DNA of 64,000 nucleotides from Propionimicrobium lymphophilum DSM 4903 (lineage in GTDB: Bacteria; Actinomycetota; Actinomycetes; Propionibacteriales; Propionibacteriaceae). The position numbers were made by a program, and so were the translations under genes. The DNA is taken from positions 62,001 through 126,000 of the forward strand of contig NZ_AUIB01000006.1 in assembly GCF_000423485.1 (NCBI RefSeq), read 5' to 3'. The first letter of the stretch is position 1. The number at the start of each line of letters is the position of its first letter. Shown here piece after piece: positions 62,703 to 64,000 of the stretch. The notes beneath the pieces are model-generated. The model was not told where the DNA came from. It made no database searches and saw only the letters and a program-made list of their open reading frames with translations.

Positions 62703-63467
62703 ATGCGAAGCAGTAACCCGGTCTTGACCAGAACGGATTTCGGCGCTGATCAGCGCGGTTACGGTTACGACACTGAACCGAGATTGGCCGACTACGAGTC
62801 GATGACGCTGCAGGACGTCGTCAACAAGTCTTTTATCCTGCTGATCTTGCTTGTCGGGGTGGCGATCGCCACCATAACGATTGTTCCTGTCCAAGCTCTT
62901 AGTGGTGTCGCCGTGCTGTGTTCTGTCGCAGCGCTGGTTGCCGCGTTAGTGGTTTCTTTCCGCCGCAAGGTGTCCGCCGCTGGCGTGGTCGTATACACGG
63001 TTCTCGAGGGCGCGGTCATCGGCGCCTGGAGCTACATACTCGAGTCCATGTACCCTGGCATCGTCTTCCAGGCTGTGCTCGGGACGTTCATGGCCGCCGC
63101 AGCGACGTTTGTCGCCTACCGCTTTGGGGGAGTACGAGTGCGCGGTAAGTTCGCGCGCGGAGTGGTAATCGGGATGTTCGCCTACGTCGGCGTAGCCCTG
63201 GTTAACCTGGTGTTTTCTTTCTTTGGCAACAGCTTCGGCTGGGCTGGCGTTGGAGCCGGCGCGGGTGCCATCGCCTGGGTATCCGCTGGGATCGGTGTTT
63301 TTCTCGCCGTGGCCAGCCTGGTGATGGACTTTGACGAGATCGAGCGTGGGGTTCGCATGGGGGCGCCCAGGCAGGAGTCTTGGCGCGCAGCATTCGGCCT
63401 GATGGTCACAATGATCTGGCTCTACACTCAGATTTTGAGGATCCTGAGCTTCTTCAGGAACGATTAG
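62703..63467 (+). CDS. Bax inhibitor-1/YccA-family membrane protein
   Basis: A 254-residue protein with a polar N-terminus of about 55 residues and seven hydrophobic segments. SNPVLTR near the start, and the C-terminal MDFDEIERGVRMGAPRQESWRAAFGL with its buried acidic pair, are typical of the actinobacterial Bax-inhibitor-1 branch, which may act as a pH-sensitive calcium leak. ATG 62703 has AAAGGTGGA 4-12 nt upstream; the longer frame from 62640 is unsupported. Confidence 0.88.
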   Translation: MRSSNPVLTRTDFGADQRGYGYDTEPRLADYESMTLQDVVNKSFILLILLVGVAIATITIVPVQALSGVAVLCSVAALVAALVVSFRRKVSAAGVVVYTVLEGAVIGAWSYILESMYPGIVFQAVLGTFMAAAATFVAYRFGGVRVRGKFARGVVIGMFAYVGVALVNLVFSFFGNSFGWAGVGAGAGAIAWVSAGIGVFLAVASLVMDFDEIERGVRMGAPRQESWRAAFGLMVTMIWLYTQILRILSFFRND

Positions 63468-63517
63468 TCCTCGTCGAGTAAAAATTTTTTGACGTCCAGT
63501 GGCGGGCGCCAAATTTG

Positions 63518-64000
63518 TTAACTGATTTCCGGCACTTCGGATAAGTGCTTGTCGAGCATAGACCGCACCCACGACGACCACGCCAGGTGACGCCAGCGGT
63601 TTTCGGGCACCCAAGTGGCGGAAGAAGTGGTCCCGCCCACCTCGAGCACGCGCGGCTTAGTCGGGTTCTTGCAAGTTGCGCTGTAGACGATCCGAACGGC
63701 CTGGAAGTCCTCGAGTGTTCCGTTTGGTGCCCTGCCGACCCAGTGGTCGGATTGAATGTCGATTAGCCTGTCCAGTTCGACCGACTGAGCGGTTTCCTCA
63801 TTTATCTCGCGCAGCACACCCTCGCTGGGGCTCTCCCCGAGTTCGACGCCGCCACCTGGAAGCTGCCAAAAATCGGGAATCGACTCGTGCGGTGAGCACA
63901 CGGTGCCAAGAACTCCGTACTTGGAGCGCACGATAGCGTACGCAGCGATACGTTGCCTGACGATCGGCTTCTCACCCTGCTGAACGACCAGTTGCGGGTC
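63518..64000 (-). CDS. NUDIX hydrolase, 5' end outside window
   Basis: The frame is open to the window edge, with RQRIAAYAIVRSKYGVLG typical of the first NUDIX strand, so the real start lies beyond base 64000. The Nudix box runs GGGVELGESPSEGVLREINEETAQ and keeps the catalytic REINEE glutamates. At least 160 residues. Such enzymes cleave nucleoside diphosphates linked to other groups; the substrate is unknown. The GTG at 63931 is inside the domain and is not the likely start. Confidence 0.85.
   Translation of the reverse strand, partial: DPQLVVQQGEKPIVRQRIAAYAIVRSKYGVLGTVCSPHESIPDFWQLPGGGVELGESPSEGVLREINEETAQSVELDRLIDIQSDHWVGRAPNGTLEDFQAVRIVYSATCKNPTKPRVLEVGGTTSSATWVPENRWRHLAWSSWVRSMLDKHLSEVPEIS

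Overview
The window is a compact actinobacterial chromosome segment. GC is moderate to high, GTG and TTG starts are frequent, and many genes have a TAnnnT box 6-8 nt before the start codon, as in leaderless transcripts. The gene set is typical of Actinobacteria: gephyrin-like Glp with its membrane receptor GlpR, DUF4191, DUF3043, DUF3017, a PerM/DUF6350 protein, GuaB1, GlnA1/GlnE/GlnA2, RNase J and an actinobacterial sterol-carrier-like protein. Gene order echoes mycobacteria and corynebacteria (fcl, UGPase, glp, glpR, mscL; perM-purN-purH; folD-DUF3017; glnA1-glnE-glnA2). A free-living or host-associated member of the Actinomycetales/Actinomycetaceae is my inference; the species cannot be read from the sequence.

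Layout. 1-3570: end of an FGGY sugar kinase, a convergent AraM-type glycerol-1-phosphate dehydrogenase and a CadD-like cation exporter. 3571-11549: an accessory defence island with tRNA-like debris at its left edge, a HEPN-motif protein, an AT-rich 0.8-kb gap, a type I restriction-modification locus and a small unknown acidic protein. The island lies against the 3' end of tRNA-Ala(CGC). 11550-17657: tRNA-Ala, glpR, glp, 5-formyl-THF cyclo-ligase, an FmdB zinc ribbon, a SAF protein, mscL, a small unknown protein, UGPase and tRNA-Arg(CCT). 17833-24625: an ArsR/MFS metal-efflux pair with a clear operator, an FMN reductase, an ABC-F protein, DUF4191 and the E2 of a 2-oxoacid dehydrogenase. 24711-31151: PepA, small conserved proteins, ErpA, GuaB1, a receiver protein and TrpD. 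31217-39382: PcrA/UvrD, PerM, PurN, PurH, FolD, DUF3017 and AzlCD. 39379-51343: amino-acid permease, lipoprotein, Map, DUF2510 protein and the nitrogen-assimilation cluster glnA2-glnE-glnA1. 51423-64000: RNase J, L28, RecG, RsmD, CoaD, L13/S9, a phosphatidylcholine-synthase-like enzyme, DUF2252, a Bax-inhibitor-1 protein and the start-truncated NUDIX gene.

The most interesting locus is the restriction-modification system at 5521-10903. Its hsdR carries an in-frame TAG between the ATPase Walker A and DECH motifs. Its hsdM looks intact. Its hsdS is broken exactly inside a (GA)9 tract between the two target-recognition halves. Gain of one GA or loss of two would restore a full-length HsdS. This is the signature of a phase-variable specificity subunit, here attached to a methylase whose restriction partner is disabled. 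A second theme is extreme compaction: six convergent gene pairs overlap at their stops or sit 1-2 bp apart, and one 7-bp element (TACGATA) appears to be the -10 box of two divergent leaderless genes.
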